From an uncultured Acetatifactor sp. (lineage in GTDB: Bacteria > Bacillota > Clostridia > Lachnospirales > Lachnospiraceae): DNA of 64,000 nt. The translations under genes and the position numbers were made by a program. The stretch lies in NCBI GenBank assembly GCA_944384205.1, contig CALWSL010000011.1, positions 49,242 through 113,241 on the forward strand, written 5' to 3'. Positions 34,583-43,228 of this stretch are shown here, one piece after another; within the stretch, counting starts at the first letter, position 1; the number at the start of each line of letters is the position of its first letter. The notes beneath the pieces are model-generated. The model was not told the DNA's origin, made no database searches, and saw only the letters and a program-made list of their open reading frames with translations.

Positions 34583-36319
34583 ATGTACAGGGATATGACA
34601 ATGGAAGAAATCGGAGAACAACACATCGGGCAGACATTACAGGTAGCGGGCTGGGTAGAAAATATTCGTGACCATGGTGGTGTATCCTTTATTGACTTAA
34701 GAGATATGTATGGCGTCCTGCAGATTGTAATGCGGGACACAGATTTGTTGAAAGGTATCACGAAGGAAATGTGTCTTTCCATTAAAGGAATCGTGGAAAA
34801 AAGAGATGAGGAGACCTACAACCCTAAGATACCTACAGGTACGATTGAGTTAGAAGCAAAGGAAATTACGGTGCTGGGCAAGGTGTATCAGCAGCTTCCC
34901 TTTGAAATTATGACGTCTAAGGAGACCAGAGAGGATGTGCGTTTGAAATATCGTTATCTGGATCTTAGAAACAGTAAAGTAAAGGACAATATCATTTTCC
35001 GTTCTCAGGTTATCAGTTTTCTGCGACAGAAGATGACGGAGCTGGGATTTTTGGAAATTCAGACCCCCATTCTCTGTGCTTCCTCCCCGGAAGGCGCCAG
35101 AGACTATATCGTACCTTCCAGAAAATATAAGGGGAAATTTTATGCGCTGCCGCAGGCACCCCAGCAGTATAAGCAGCTTCTGATGGTATCGGGCTTTGAT
35201 AAATATTTTCAGATTGCTCCCTGTTTCCGTGACGAGGATGCAAGAGCAGACCGATCCCCGGGAGAGTTTTACCAGCTTGATTTTGAAATGAGCTTTGCCA
35301 CACAGGAGGATGTGTTTAAGGTGGGCGAGGAAGTATTATCCGCTACCTTTGAAAAATTTGCACCCCAGGGGTATGAAGTGACAAAGGCGCCGTACCCTAT
35401 TATCAGCTACAGGCGGGCAATGCTGGAATTCGGTACCGATAAGCCGGATTTGCGCAACCCTCTCCGTATTATGGATGTGACGGATTTCTTCCAGAAATGT
35501 ACCTTCAAGCCCTTCATTGGCAGAACGGTCAGAGCCATCAAGGTCCATGCGGAAATGTCCAAGGGCTTCCATGAGAAGCTTCTTAGCTTTGCAACCTCCC
35601 TCGGTATGGGTGGACTGGGGTATCTGGAAGTGGAAGAGGATATGTCCTACAAGGGACCGATTGACAAGTTTATTCCCGAAGAGCTTAAGGGAGAGCTGGC
35701 TTCTCAGGCAGGATTGCATGCGGGAGACACTATTTTCTTTATCGCAGACAAGGAGGAGCGTGCAAATTACTATGCGGGACAGCTTCGTATTGAAATCGGC
35801 AACAGGCTTGACCTCTGCGAGAAGAAGGCATATCGATTCTGCTATGTGAACGATTTCCCCATGTATGAGCTTGACCCCGAGACAAAACAGATTGGCTTTA
35901 CCCACAATCCTTTTTCGATGCCTCAGGGCGGATTGGAAGCATTGCAGACAAAGAATCCGCTGGATATACTGGCATACCAGTATGATATTGTCTGCAACGG
36001 TGTGGAGCTTTCCTCCGGCGCGGTAAGAAATCATGATATGGAAATTATGGTAAAGGCATTTGAAATTGCGGGTTACGATGAGGAGACTTTGAAAAATAAG
36101 TTCGGCGCCCTGTATCAGGCATTCCAGTTTGGTGCGCCGCCTCATGCTGGAATGGCGCCCGGCGTGGACCGAATGTTAATGCTACTTCGCAATGAGGAAA
36201 ATATCAGAGAAGTCATTGCATTCCCCATGAGCGGTTCCGCCCAGGATTTGATGTGCGGAGCGCCTGGCGATGTGACAGAGCAGCAGCTCCGGGAGGTACA
36301 CATCAAGGTTAGAGAGTAA
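34583..36319 (+). CDS. aspS: Aspartyl-tRNA synthetase, probably non-discriminating
   Basis: Charges tRNA-Asp and probably tRNA-Asn with aspartate. The 578-residue bacterial-type enzyme has an N-terminal OB fold ([21 protein letters not shown]), class II motif 2 ([16 protein letters not shown]) with the [12 protein letters not shown] segment, the bacterial GAD insertion (about 285-400) and motif 3 ([13 protein letters not shown]). It heads an operon with gatCAB, whose product converts Asp-tRNA-Asn to Asn-tRNA-Asn. Non-discriminating charging is therefore expected; this is inferred from context, not from a residue I can point to. An AGAGG-type RBS precedes ATG 34583. Confidence 0.95.
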   Translation: MYRDMTMEEIGEQHIGQTLQVAGWVENIRDHGGVSFIDLRDMYGVLQIVMRDTDLLKGITKEMCLSIKGIVEKRDEETYNPKIPTGTIELEAKEITVLGKVYQQLPFEIMTSKETREDVRLKYRYLDLRNSKVKDNIIFRSQVISFLRQKMTELGFLEIQTPILCASSPEGARDYIVPSRKYKGKFYALPQAPQQYKQLLMVSGFDKYFQIAPCFRDEDARADRSPGEFYQLDFEMSFATQEDVFKVGEEVLSATFEKFAPQGYEVTKAPYPIISYRRAMLEFGTDKPDLRNPLRIMDVTDFFQKCTFKPFIGRTVRAIKVHAEMSKGFHEKLLSFATSLGMGGLGYLEVEEDMSYKGPIDKFIPEELKGELASQAGLHAGDTIFFIADKEERANYYAGQLRIEIGNRLDLCEKKAYRFCYVNDFPMYELDPETKQIGFTHNPFSMPQGGLEALQTKNPLDILAYQYDIVCNGVELSSGAVRNHDMEIMVKAFEIAGYDEETLKNKFGALYQAFQFGAPPHAGMAPGVDRMLMLLRNEENIREVIAFPMSGSAQDLMCGAPGDVTEQQLREVHIKVRE

Positions 36320-36350
36320 GGAAAAAGGAAGATGTGACAGGAGGAAGGAA

Positions 36351-36641
36351 ATGGCAAATATCATAGATGATGCAACAATAGAGTATGTAGGCATCCTTGC
36401 CAAGCTGGAGCTTTCCGATGAGGAAAAGGAGCAGGCAAAGAAGGATATGGGCAGTATGCTTGACTATATTGATAAGCTTGGCGAGCTGGATACCACGGGG
36501 ATTGAACCGATGTCCCATGTGTTTCCGGTACAGAATGTGTTTCGGGAGGATGTTGTGACCAACGGAGACGAGAGCGAAAAGACACTGCGCAATGCACCGG
36601 AGCAGAAGGACAATATGTTTGTGGTACCGAAAACAGTGTGA
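36351..36641 (+). CDS. gatC: Asp/Glu-tRNA amidotransferase subunit C
   Basis: A 96-residue small subunit that clamps GatA to GatB. It has the typical [21 protein letters not shown] helix, the [17 protein letters not shown] segment and the C-terminal NVFREDVV with a late VPKTV. The RBS GGAGG precedes ATG 36351. It starts 31 bases after aspS. A 119-base spacer with two hairpins separates it from gatA, unusual for this otherwise tight operon. Confidence 0.95.
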   Translation: MANIIDDATIEYVGILAKLELSDEEKEQAKKDMGSMLDYIDKLGELDTTGIEPMSHVFPVQNVFREDVVTNGDESEKTLRNAPEQKDNMFVVPKTV

Positions 36642-36644
36642 ATA

Positions 36645-36704
36645 GTGTGAAAAGAATATCTAAGGCGTCAAAGTACAACGCCTAAGATATTCCATATTTC
36701 ACAC
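36645..36704. repeat. Intergenic hairpin with GTGTGA/TCACAC ends (copy C), gatC-gatA
   Basis: GTGTGAAA (36645-36652) pairs with TTTCACAC (36697-36704), and AATATCTAAGGCGT pairs with ACGCCTAAGATATT with one mismatch. The gatC stop is also written in a GTGTGA (36636-36641) nine bases upstream, as if the element end were duplicated. Confidence 0.75.
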
Positions 36705-36706
36705 AT

Positions 36707-36732
36707 GAGAATGCTTCTTCAGAAGCATTCTC
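36707..36732. repeat. Perfect 11-bp hairpin before gatA
   Basis: GAGAATGCTTC (36707-36717) pairs with GAAGCATTCTC (36722-36732) around TTCA. There is no T-run, so it is more likely an RNA processing or stability element than a terminator. Confidence 0.6.
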
Positions 36733-36760
36733 CCCAAAGAATTAATATAGGAGAATAAGT

Positions 36761-38203
36761 ATGGACATTTTATCATATACGGCGGTGGAGCTTGCGAAAG
36801 CGATTAAAGAGGGAAAAACCACCGCAGTGGAAGCAATGCAGGCAGTGCTTGACCGGATAGAGGAGAAAGAGCAGACCATCAATGCTTATGTGACGGTGGA
36901 CAGGGAAAAAGCACTGAAAAAGGCGGCGGCTGTGCAGCAAAAGATAGAGGCGGGGGAGCTTGCCGGACCTTTGGCTGGCGTTCCCGTGGCAATTAAGGAC
37001 AATATGTGTACCGAAGGAATGCTCACCACCTGCTCTTCTAAAATCCTGAATAACTTTATTCCCACGTTTTCGGCGGAAGCGGTTCTGAATCTGGAGAAGG
37101 CGGGAGCGGTTCTCATCGGTAAGACAAACATGGATGAATTTGCCATGGGTTCCACCACGGAGACCTCCGCTTATGGCGTGACAAGGAATCCACGCAACAC
37201 GGAACATGTACCGGGCGGCTCTTCGGGCGGTTCCGCGGCGGCTGTGGCGGCAGAAGAGTGCTTTTTTGCACTGGGTTCCGATACCGGCGGCTCCATCCGA
37301 CAGCCTGCTTCCTTCTGCGGTGTGGTTGGTATGAAACCTACCTATGGAACGGTATCCCGTTATGGTCTGATTGCCTATGGTTCCTCCCTGGATCAGATTG
37401 GACCACTGACAAAGGATGTGACAGATTGTGCCACAGTGCTGGAGATCCTTGCGTCCCATGACAGCAAGGATTCTACCTCCGTGGAGAGACAGGATACGGA
37501 CTTTACTTCCGCCCTGAAACGGGATGTCAAAGGTATGCGTATCGGGATTCCCAGAGACTACTTCGGAGAGGGCTTAGACCCGGAGGTAAAGGATGCGGTG
37601 CTTTCTGCAGCAAAGGTTCTTAAGGAACAGGGCGCCATTGTAGAGGAATTTGATTTAAGTCTGGTGGAATATGCCATTCCGACTTATTACACGATTGCGG
37701 CGGCGGAGGCAAGCTCTAACCTGGAGCGTTTTGACGGTATCAAATATGGTTATCGCACCCAGGAGTTTGCAGGGCTTCACAATATGTACAAAAAGACGCG
37801 CTCCGAGGGCTTTGGAGCGGAGGTAAAGAGAAGAATTATGCTGGGTTCCTTCGTACTCAGCTCAGGATATTATGACGCCTATTATTTAAAGGCTCTGCGT
37901 GTGAAGGCGTTGATTAAGAAAGCGTTTAATGATGCGTTTGCCAAATATGACGTCATCTTAGGACCGGTGGCGCCGACCACAGCGCCCAGGCTGGGAAAAA
38001 GTCTGTCAGACCCGATTAAGATGTATCTGGGCGATATTTATACCATTTCCGTAAATCTGGCAGGACTGCCGGGTATCAGTATCCCCTGCGGAACAGACAG
38101 CAAGGGACTTCCCATCGGTCTGCAGTTAATCGGCGACTGTTTCTGTGAGAAAAAACTGATCCAGACGGCGTACACGTTTGAGCAAAGCAGGAAGGGAGAA
38201 TAG
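36761..38203 (+). CDS. gatA: Asp/Glu-tRNA amidotransferase subunit A
   Basis: The glutaminase subunit, an amidase-signature enzyme of 480 residues that releases ammonia for GatB. The catalytic Ser-cisSer-Lys set is visible: Lys in VPVAIKDNMCT, Ser in PGGSSGGSAAAVA and the nucleophile Ser in GSDTGGSIRQPASFCG. YGVTRNPRNTEHVPGG and LPGISIPCG fit GatA rather than other amidases. The RBS GGAG is 9 bases ahead of ATG 36761. The stop is two bases before gatB. Confidence 0.96.
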   Translation: MDILSYTAVELAKAIKEGKTTAVEAMQAVLDRIEEKEQTINAYVTVDREKALKKAAAVQQKIEAGELAGPLAGVPVAIKDNMCTEGMLTTCSSKILNNFIPTFSAEAVLNLEKAGAVLIGKTNMDEFAMGSTTETSAYGVTRNPRNTEHVPGGSSGGSAAAVAAEECFFALGSDTGGSIRQPASFCGVVGMKPTYGTVSRYGLIAYGSSLDQIGPLTKDVTDCATVLEILASHDSKDSTSVERQDTDFTSALKRDVKGMRIGIPRDYFGEGLDPEVKDAVLSAAKVLKEQGAIVEEFDLSLVEYAIPTYYTIAAAEASSNLERFDGIKYGYRTQEFAGLHNMYKKTRSEGFGAEVKRRIMLGSFVLSSGYYDAYYLKALRVKALIKKAFNDAFAKYDVILGPVAPTTAPRLGKSLSDPIKMYLGDIYTISVNLAGLPGISIPCGTDSKGLPIGLQLIGDCFCEKKLIQTAYTFEQSRKGE

Positions 38204-38205
38204 CG

Positions 38206-39636
38206 ATGGCAAAACAATATGAAACTGTGATTGGTCTGGAAGTGCATGTTGAGCTGGCGACCAAAACAAAAATATTCTGCGGCTGTTCCACCGCTTTCGG
38301 CGGTGCGCCGAATACCCATACCTGTCCTGTCTGTACCGGTATGCCGGGTACGCTGCCGGTATTGAATAAGCAGGTGCTGGAATATGCGGTTGCCGTGGGA
38401 CTGGCGACTAACTGTGAGATTACAAGATATTGCAAATTTGACCGAAAAAATTATTTTTACCCCGATAACCCTCAGAATTATCAGATTAGCCAGCTTTATC
38501 TGCCCATCTGCAGAAACGGTCATGTGGATATTGAGACGAAGGACGGCGTAAAAGCAATCGGTATCCATGAGATTCATATGGAGGAGGATGCGGGCAAGCT
38601 GATTCATGATGAGTGGGAGGATGTAAGCCTTGTGGATTTCAACCGTTCCGGCGTGCCTCTCATCGAGATTGTTTCCGAGCCTGACATGCGCAGCGCCGAG
38701 GAGGTTATCGCGTACCTTGAGAAGCTGCGTATGACCATTCAGTATCTGGGCGTATCCGACTGTAAGCTCAATGAAGGCTCCATGAGAGCGGACGTGAATT
38801 TGTCCGTGCGGGAAGTGGGGGCGACAGAGTTTGGTATCAGAACAGAAATGAAAAATCTGAATTCTTTCCGTTCTATCGCTCATGCCATTGAAAACGAGCG
38901 GGAGCGTCAGATTGATTTGCTGGAAGCAGGACAAAAAGTGATTCAGGAGACGAGACGCTGGGATGAGAACAAGGAATACTCCTATGCCATGCGTTCCAAG
39001 GAGGATGCTCAGGACTATCGTTATTTCCCTGACCCTGATTTGGTTCCTGTGCAGATTACTGATGAATTTTTGGAGGAAATCAGAGCAAAACAGCCGGAGT
39101 TCCGACCTGAGAAGATGCAGCGCTATAAGGAAGAGTATGATATCCCCGATTATGACATTGATATTATTACCGGCTCCAAGCATATGGCGGACCTGTTCGA
39201 GGCAACGGTGGCAATCTGCAATCAGCCGAAAAAGGTGTCTAACTGGCTCATGGGTGAGACCCTGCGTCTGTTAAAGGAAAAGGATATGGACCCGGAGGAT
39301 ATCCGTTTTTCACCGGACCATCTGGCGGGACTTATCAATTTGACGGAGCAGAAGGTTATTAACTCCACGGTGGCAAAGGAAGTCTTTGAGGAAATATTTG
39401 AGACGGACATAGACCCTGAGCAATATGTGGAGGAGAAGGGGTTAAAGACTGTCAATGATGAGGGCGCGCTGCGAAAGACCGTTGAGGAGGTAATTGCTGC
39501 CAATCCCCAGTCTGTAGAGGATTACCGAAACGGCAAGGAGAAGGCAATCGGCTTCCTTGTGGGTCAGACCATGAAAGCCATGAAGGGCAAGGCGGATCCC
39601 GCCAGCGTGAATAAGCTGTTGAAGGAGCTGCTGTAG
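38206..39636 (+). CDS. gatB: Asp/Glu-tRNA amidotransferase subunit B
   Basis: The kinase/amidotransferase subunit that activates and amidates mischarged tRNA. The 476-residue protein has the signature VIGLEVHVELATKTKIFCGC, the zinc site CGCS...CPVC, DRKNYFYPDNPQNYQISQ, and the SMRADVNLSVR segment. The C-terminal helical and YqeY-like tail domain runs from about residue 300. The GGGAGAA RBS lies within the end of gatA. Confidence 0.96.
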   Translation: MAKQYETVIGLEVHVELATKTKIFCGCSTAFGGAPNTHTCPVCTGMPGTLPVLNKQVLEYAVAVGLATNCEITRYCKFDRKNYFYPDNPQNYQISQLYLPICRNGHVDIETKDGVKAIGIHEIHMEEDAGKLIHDEWEDVSLVDFNRSGVPLIEIVSEPDMRSAEEVIAYLEKLRMTIQYLGVSDCKLNEGSMRADVNLSVREVGATEFGIRTEMKNLNSFRSIAHAIENERERQIDLLEAGQKVIQETRRWDENKEYSYAMRSKEDAQDYRYFPDPDLVPVQITDEFLEEIRAKQPEFRPEKMQRYKEEYDIPDYDIDIITGSKHMADLFEATVAICNQPKKVSNWLMGETLRLLKEKDMDPEDIRFSPDHLAGLINLTEQKVINSTVAKEVFEEIFETDIDPEQYVEEKGLKTVNDEGALRKTVEEVIAANPQSVEDYRNGKEKAIGFLVGQTMKAMKGKADPASVNKLLKELL

Positions 39637-39666
39637 GTTATATAATTATGTAGTGGAGGGATTATC

Positions 39667-40008
39667 ATGAGTAAAAGACTATATTGTATTTGTGCGGTAC
39701 TGCTGATTGCATTTACCTTGTCCGGCTGTTCACGGAACCAGGAGGAAGCGAATGGAAGAATGCTGATTATGGCGTATGATAAGCTTTACGAAGGTAATTT
39801 GAGTGAAGATAACGCTACCTGTATGGGAGATTCCGGATGTGTCGGAGGGATTATCGTTTCTACCGTTTGGGAAGATGAAGTCCCCACTTCAAATGGGCAG
39901 ACAAATTTCGGAGAGCTGGGAAGTCATTACACAAAAGGTAGTGATGAAATGATTGCGGTTTTTATCAGTGAAAAGGACAGTTGGTATAATTTTTACAGGG
40001 TAAAATAG
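39667..40008 (+). CDS. Small lipoprotein of unknown function
   Basis: A 113-residue protein with a lipoprotein signal peptide ending in LSGC (Cys at residue 21). The mature part has two further Cys close together (TCMGDSGCVGG) that could form a disulfide. I do not recognise a family. GGAGGG lies upstream of the ATG. It follows gatB by 30 bases in the same direction and is closed by a strong terminator, so it may be co-transcribed with the gat operon; no functional link is evident. Confidence 0.7.
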   Translation: MSKRLYCICAVLLIAFTLSGCSRNQEEANGRMLIMAYDKLYEGNLSEDNATCMGDSGCVGGIIVSTVWEDEVPTSNGQTNFGELGSHYTKGSDEMIAVFISEKDSWYNFYRVK

Positions 40009-40024
40009 GGACAGAACAAAATAT

Positions 40025-40070
40025 AAAAAACGATGTGCATCGGACAAGAAAATCATGCACATCGTTTTTT
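40025..40070. terminator. Strong bidirectional terminator
   Basis: AAAAAACGATGTGCAT (40025-40040) pairs with ATGCACATCGTTTTTT (40055-40070), giving A/T-runs on both sides. It lies between convergent genes. Confidence 0.9.
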
Positions 40071-40083
40071 GCAGGAGTTCTTC

Positions 40084-40839
40084 CTATTCAAACAAATATT
40101 CAATAAACTGTATTGCCGTTTCCACATGGGAGGAATTAATCATAACACCGATAGCCGCATAATCTCCGGAAAAGTAGTAGACGTTTGTCAGTTTCTCACA
40201 GTCCGTCACATAGATGCCCACAGGAATCGGTTCTTCCATCTCTTCGGGCTTGTCGGGGTCGGGGGCTTCCGGCGCCACAAAGTTTACATCATAGCTTGCG
40301 TCGCTGTCTAAAAGATCAATATAAGCCTGGTCTACATAATAGAAATAGGGCTCATATCTGGCAATCTGCTCTTCGGTTAAAATTTCCCGCAAATCATAGA
40401 ACATTCCCTGATTTGCCTGAGTGGGAAAAACATCCTCGCCGCCCACAATCACATCAATCTCTCCGGCAGAGGTATAAACCAGCAGGCGCTGCGACGAGCT
40501 TGTGGCTAATTCGTTTGCCGCATCGGCGCCAAGATCCATCGTACTGTCAAAAGTGACCTGATATTCGTTTAAATCAATATTGAAGTATTCCGCAAAGTCC
40601 TCCATAAAGGGAGTGGTAACTTCTTCACCGCCCAGAGAAACGCTGTTTAACAGAGCAGCAAAGAAAGCGGTGTCCTTTTGGGTAACCACGTCATGTATCA
40701 GCAGTACAATCAGTCCGATAGCGCATATCACTACAATGGTATGATACTTATAGTAGCACCAGAAATATTTTGCCTTATCCTGAAAGCTGCCGTTTTTAAT
40801 TTTTTCACGTTCTTCTTTAAATTCGTCCATTACCGGCAT
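40084..40839 (-). CDS. Membrane-anchored protein of unknown function
   Basis: A 251-residue protein. The cytoplasmic N-terminus (MDEFKEEREKIKNGS, WCYYKYH) is followed by one membrane segment (about 35-51) and an external acidic domain. The outside part includes DVIVGGEDVFPTQANQGMFYDL, which looks like the ligand lobe of a periplasmic binding protein but is too short for a full one. I recognise the type as common in Lachnospiraceae but cannot name a function. The promoter at 40872-40900 lies on the same strand. Confidence 0.65.
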   Translation of the reverse strand: MPVMDEFKEEREKIKNGSFQDKAKYFWCYYKYHTIVVICAIGLIVLLIHDVVTQKDTAFFAALLNSVSLGGEEVTTPFMEDFAEYFNIDLNEYQVTFDSTMDLGADAANELATSSSQRLLVYTSAGEIDVIVGGEDVFPTQANQGMFYDLREILTEEQIARYEPYFYYVDQAYIDLLDSDASYDVNFVAPEAPDPDKPEEMEEPIPVGIYVTDCEKLTNVYYFSGDYAAIGVMINSSHVETAIQFIEYLFE

Positions 40840-40871
40840 GGCAATACCGTCCTTCCTCTTAAGCTATTCCT

Positions 40872-40900
40872 ATCATAAAGGTTTGCATTGTGAATGTCAA
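40872..40900 (-). promoter_or_regulatory. Consensus promoter, minus strand
   Basis: On the minus strand TTGACA (40900-40895), a 17-base spacer and TATGAT (40877-40872), some 33 bases ahead of the 40839 start. Confidence 0.8.
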
Positions 40901-40941
40901 TAAAACCGAAGTTATCAGAATCTAAAAAAAGGATAAAATGT

Positions 40942-40970
40942 TTGCAAGATATAGAAAGATGTTATATCAT
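40942..40970 (+). promoter_or_regulatory. Promoter for the 41020 gene
   Basis: TTGCAA (40942-40947), a 17-base spacer and TATCAT (40965-40970). Its position supports a start codon at 41020 rather than the longer open frame beginning at 40894. Confidence 0.7.
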
Positions 40971-41019
40971 TAATTTACACAGTTTTTGTGATAAAAAGAA
41001 AAAAGGACAGGATAAAAAA

Positions 41020-41517
41020 ATGAGTGATACTTATGTAGAATGCCTTGTAAAGGCAAAACAACCGGGAATTGCGAAATTCTTCAGAGGCTTCCTGATTGTG
41101 CTTACCGTGTTTTTTGCGCTTTTTATGTTGTTTGCGGGAATCACAGCGCTGCTTCTGGCGGTTGTATGCGGATTGGGAGCATACTTCCTTAATTTGTTTA
41201 CGGATTTGGAGTATGAATATCTGTATCTGGACAGAGAGCTTATTGTGGATAAGGTAATGGCAAAGACCAGAAGAAAAAGAGTTGCCACCTATTCCATAGA
41301 CAGATTGGAAATTATGGCTCCGATAAGGTCTTATCATTTAGACAGCTATAAGAATCGTGATGTTAAAGTGAAGGATTACAGTATCCATCAGGAATTAAAG
41401 CCTGATTTGCGGTATGTAATGTATTATGAGGGCGGATTGAAGATTCTGCTCAGCCCATCGGAAGAACTTGTCAAGGCAATGAAGAATGTGGCACCGCGTA
41501 AAATATTTACCGAATGA
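41020..41517 (+). CDS. Small membrane protein (DUF6106-like)
   Basis: A 165-residue protein. It starts MSDTYVECLVKAKQPG, has two adjacent hydrophobic segments (about 24-62) and a cytoplasmic C-terminal domain with YLYLDRELIVDKV and RKRVATYSIDRLEIMAP. That pattern resembles small bacterial PH-like/DUF6106 domains. The function is unknown. The start is ATG 41020, with AGGACAGGA upstream and a promoter about 50 bases ahead. Confidence 0.7.
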   Translation: MSDTYVECLVKAKQPGIAKFFRGFLIVLTVFFALFMLFAGITALLLAVVCGLGAYFLNLFTDLEYEYLYLDRELIVDKVMAKTRRKRVATYSIDRLEIMAPIRSYHLDSYKNRDVKVKDYSIHQELKPDLRYVMYYEGGLKILLSPSEELVKAMKNVAPRKIFTE

Positions 41518-41553
41518 TTTTTTGTATTTCTTAAATTTTTGTAAATTTTGATG

Positions 41554-41582
41554 TTGACAGTGTAATTAATCTTTGGTACACT
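41554..41582 (+). promoter_or_regulatory. Promoter of guaB
   Basis: TTGACA (41554-41559), a 17-base spacer and TACACT (41577-41582), leaving a short 40-base leader. No purine riboswitch fits in that leader. Confidence 0.75.
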
Positions 41583-41589
41583 CATTTGA

Positions 41590-43083
<1,494 letters not shown>

Positions 43084-43096
43084 ATAAAAGCTTTAG

Positions 43097-43127
43097 AGCG
43101 CATGTCGGTTGATATGCGCTTTTTTTG
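43097..43127 (+). terminator. Terminator of guaB
   Basis: AGCGCAT (43097-43103) pairs with ATGCGCT (43114-43120), followed by seven Ts. Confidence 0.9.
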
Positions 43128-43137
43128 TTGTCAGAAA

Positions 43138-43157
43138 TTGTATAAAAAAATATACAA
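43138..43157. repeat. AT-rich palindrome upstream of the GGDEF-EAL gene
   Basis: TTGTATA (43138-43144) pairs with TATACAA (43151-43157) around six As, 70 bases before the start codon. It is a possible regulator binding site. Confidence 0.4.
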
Positions 43158-43228
43158 TTTTTGTAAAATATGTTAAACTACTAATGTTTGGATTTGGCAA
43201 AAAAATATATAAGGGGTATCAGATAAAA

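Noticed and set aside
38038-39183. 381-codon minus-strand frame across gatA-gatB
   Set aside because: It lies antisense to two well-supported genes, and its translation shows no known domain.
40894-41019. Longer N-terminus for the DUF6106-like protein
   Set aside because: This stretch contains the gene's own promoter (40942-40970) and encodes a Lys-rich sequence without family resemblance.
43109-43228. Longer start for the GGDEF-EAL protein
   Set aside because: It would begin inside the guaB terminator, and the ATG at 43184 has no RBS.
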